From positions 1 through 6,900 of the forward strand of contig PLRZ01000571.1 of assembly GCA_003164075.1 (NCBI GenBank): DNA of 6,900 nt. Reading direction: 5' to 3'. The stretch comes from Bryobacterales bacterium (GTDB taxonomy: Bacteria > Acidobacteriota > Terriglobia > Bryobacterales > Bryobacteraceae). The notes beneath the pieces were generated by a model. It searched no databases, was not told where the DNA came from, and saw only the letters and a list, made by a program, of their open reading frames with translations. Position 1 is the first letter of the stretch. Each line of letters starts with the position of its first letter. A program made the position numbers and the translations under genes. Below are positions 4,636 to 6,900 of this stretch, piece by piece.

Positions 4636-6900
4636 CAGTCGAATGAGCACCGTGAGGTTCGCTCCGGGGTAAACCTGGCCTACTGATAGTACCGCAACAG
4701 TCACTTGGTCCATCACCTGGAGCGGTCGCAGCGTACTGCCAAATATGCTGTTCGACGCGATTGTTCCGGGTGCGAACGTCAGGGTACAGTACAGAGCGCC
4801 GTTAACGTTCACCTGCACTTGCACCTGGGCATCCGCTGCACTTCCCAAAATGGCGAATACATCTCGTACCGAGTGGGCCGCTTCCACCACGATTGCGGGA
4901 GCCACGGACTGTTCGACAGCGAGGAATCCATCTACTTGAATCGAATACTGCCCGCCAGAAAGAGTGCGCAAACCGCTTTCGTCATTGTGAGTCAGGCAGA
5001 TGCCTGTGGTAGAACTATTCCCCATCGAATTAGTCACAAAGAGTTCCGCACTGCCTACCCGGACGTCCGGCAGCGATATCGGATAGCTCCAACTCCCGCT
5101 GTATGGACTTCCGAAGAAGCCGGCCGGAAATGGCACAATCGTTGTCTGGCTTGATAGGAGGCAGACCGGGGTCGCAGCCGTATGTGTTGCCGCCGTGCTG
5201 CCATCCACACCCCGAGCAATGCAGTACTGCGCGCCGTTGTTAGTTATCGCCGACACACCGAGAATCTCGCCATCGATTTGTAATTTGTTCCCCACCTGAG
5301 CCTGGCCTGCTACGTTCAGAGTCAAAGTCAGATCGCTGGCCGCTAGATCGCCGGCCAGCAGGGTGGTCGGCGCGGCATTCAGTTCATTCCAGTAATAAAG
5401 AATAAGTGTACCAGACGAGATCGAACTCGTATTTGTCAGATCGGTAAAAGAAACGCCGCTCAATACCACCGTCCCACCACCGATTCCCGGCCCTAAACCG
5501 AAGAACGGTTGCGGCGGCACCTGTGTATCAGCTCCCCCTGATCCTCCGATGGTCCATCGCGTCACAATCGAAATCTGCGGTGGACATTCGAAGTTGTTTA
5601 CGTTTGCTGCCCGACCCGTGATTTGCACCACCTCGCCGGCCCGATTTGGAATTCCAAACTGTACTGGGCTGCTCTGCGAAACAGCGGCGAAGTGCCAGCC
5701 AGTCTCTGCTATTGTGAAGAAACTAGACGCGTCCGGTTCCACATCCCACGTCGAAACCGTCAGTGTCGTCGCATCATTGGCCGTAATACTACGTTCCTGC
5801 CCGGCGCCTGTGCCGCGCGTGATTCGCAGAGTCATGCCGAGGTAACCGTTAATCGCCATCTGCAAGGTTGCATTTCCGGCCATCGTAGGTGAGTGCGTCG
5901 TAACGGCCACCTCCGGCTGCAACTCCGAACGCCAGTAGAAATTAGCGTGGTCGAAATTGGAATCTGGTGGGGGATTTAATTCGTTGACCAATCCCGTATC
6001 TGCGAAACTGGTTGCGATCGGCTGGTTAGATGCTACTCGCAACAACTGCGCAGGTGTAATTCCGCGATACACGTTGAATGCGGTGGTCCCTGTCGCAAAA
6101 CTCAGGCCGCTCAACGTCACTGTGCTACCGTCGGCGGCAATAGTTGCTCTGACCAGGAACGACAGTGAGCTTTCCTGTCCCCCGCTGTTTTCCGCGGAAA
6201 CTGCGTAGTACAGTGTCTGGTTGCTCTGGAGCGATCCGCCGGAGCTGATTGTCGGCGACAGGTTGAGAAGTGGGATGCCCGGACCACCGCTCCCAACCAT
6301 TGGCGGTGGAATGAAGCTCACGATGACGCTCGTCTCCACGCTACCGTCGCTGTTTTGAGCGGCCGCCTCAACTATGCCGAACTGAACATTTCCGTTGCCG
6401 TCGACCACGCTTCCCAACAAGGGATTTGGCAGGCCGACTCCTGAGTTGTCCTGTATCGCCTGCCCGGATGGCGAGGTTACTTGTCCATTCGTGTCTGCAT
6501 ACCATGCATCGTCGTGGATCTGCGCCGTGATCGTCGAAGTACGATAGTTGGTTGCCGGCGAAATCTTCAGGACTCGAAAGGGTTGGCGCAAAAAGCCTTC
6601 CTTGAAATATGTCACGGTGATCAAGTCTCCGGGCGCGACTCCGAAGGCTTTGACGCTGGTCTGGAATGCGATATAAGTGTTCCCGAGGATCGATTTATCG
6701 AGATTGAACTTTAGAATCCGCGACGCTTGGTCGTACTGGGGAAGCCCTAACGCCATCAAGGTTGCGGACGTGGTCTGCCCCGTGAGGGCCACATCGTCCG
6801 GGTCAACCATTTCGTAGCTGTCTTGCTGGTAGCCGTTGAGCGCGTCTTGAAACTCCACCGACATACAATTCGGCGTATCGGCGATGCTGCGGGATGTCAG
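4633..6900 (-). CDS. Phage tail tip / host-specificity (GTA baseplate-hub-like) protein, N-terminus outside window
   Basis: The frame is open to the right edge. Twelve sense codons (LTSRSIADTPNC) precede the ATG at 6862-6864, so that Met (numbered 1 here) is probably internal and the gene starts outside the window. Residues 1-130 resemble the hub region of GTA host-specificity and lambda J-like tail-tip proteins: FQDALNGYQQDSYEMVDPDDV, then LPQYDQASRI and VAPGDLITVTY followed by an FRVLKISP strand. Next come a fibronectin-III-like domain at about 200-297 (LYYAVSAENSGGQESS, FNVYRG), a beta module at about 330-388 with GTGAGQERSITANDATTLTV, and a module at about 500-570 ending in RGVDGSTAATHTAATPV. 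These last two motifs recur in phage tail fibres. The final domain (about 665-743) has VQVQVNVNGALYCTL and ends GANLTVLIRL, also typical of a fibre terminus. The protein would sit at the distal tail, organising the tip and contacting the cell surface. It is the first of two coupled genes, the second being the TIM-barrel tail protein. Assignment to a tail tip is firm, whereas prophage, gene-transfer agent or tailocin origin is not decidable from this window. Confidence 0.82.
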   Translation of the reverse strand: MTSRSIADTPNCMSVEFQDALNGYQQDSYEMVDPDDVALTGQTTSATLMALGLPQYDQASRILKFNLDKSILGNTYIAFQTSVKAFGVAPGDLITVTYFKEGFLRQPFRVLKISPATNYRTSTITAQIHDDAWYADTNGQVTSPSGQAIQDNSGVGLPNPLLGSVVDGNGNVQFGIVEAAAQNSDGSVETSVIVSFIPPPMVGSGGPGIPLLNLSPTISSGGSLQSNQTLYYAVSAENSGGQESSLSFLVRATIAADGSTVTLSGLSFATGTTAFNVYRGITPAQLLRVASNQPIATSFADTGLVNELNPPPDSNFDHANFYWRSELQPEVAVTTHSPTMAGNATLQMAINGYLGMTLRITRGTGAGQERSITANDATTLTVSTWDVEPDASSFFTIAETGWHFAAVSQSSPVQFGIPNRAGEVVQITGRAANVNNFECPPQISIVTRWTIGGSGGADTQVPPQPFFGLGPGIGGGTVVLSGVSFTDLTNTSSISSGTLILYYWNELNAAPTTLLAGDLAASDLTLTLNVAGQAQVGNKLQIDGEILGVSAITNNGAQYCIARGVDGSTAATHTAATPVCLLSSQTTIVPFPAGFFGSPYSGSWSYPISLPDVRVGSAELFVTNSMGNSSTTGICLTHNDESGLRTLSGGQYSIQVDGFLAVEQSVAPAIVVEAAHSVRDVFAILGSAADAQVQVQVNVNGALYCTLTFAPGTIASNSIFGSTLRPLQVMDQVTVAVLSVGQVYPGANLTVLIRL

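Overview
The window looks like a moderately GC-rich, Gram-negative-type bacterial chromosome at the edge of a phage-tail gene block. My best guess for the source is Acidobacteriota, because the style of the two tail proteins is one I associate with that phylum. This is recall, not a search result. A Wzy/WaaL-type polysaccharide gene fits a cell with an outer membrane.

Layout. (1) Bases 1-101 hold the last codons of an unrecognised gene on the + strand. It runs into (2) a decayed ISL3-family insertion sequence (about 74-513). Only the C-terminal third of the transposase, keeping the last catalytic Glu, and a probable right terminal inverted repeat survive. (3) A 103-base spacer leads to a + strand O-antigen ligase/polymerase-family membrane protein (617-1918). 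(4) From 1841 to the right edge, two large - strand genes form a tail-protein operon read right to left. The upstream one is a tail-tip/host-specificity-like protein that continues past the right edge of the window. The downstream one is a 930-residue protein with a TIM barrel and inserted beta domains, probably a tail sheath or fibre component. Their junction is a TAATG stop/start overlap, which suggests translational coupling.

The + strand ligase gene and the - strand tail operon converge and overlap by 78 bases, so there is no intergenic terminator between them. This suggests the left boundary of a prophage, gene-transfer-agent-like or domesticated tail cluster was joined directly onto host surface-polysaccharide DNA. 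The IS remnant on the other side of the ligase is further evidence of rearrangement.

The most interesting object is the 930-residue protein. Its TIM barrel appears split by a beta domain that is a diverged copy of another domain near its N-terminus, and a glycosidase-like Glu sits at an expected barrel position. No RNA genes, CRISPR arrays or intact mobile elements were seen.
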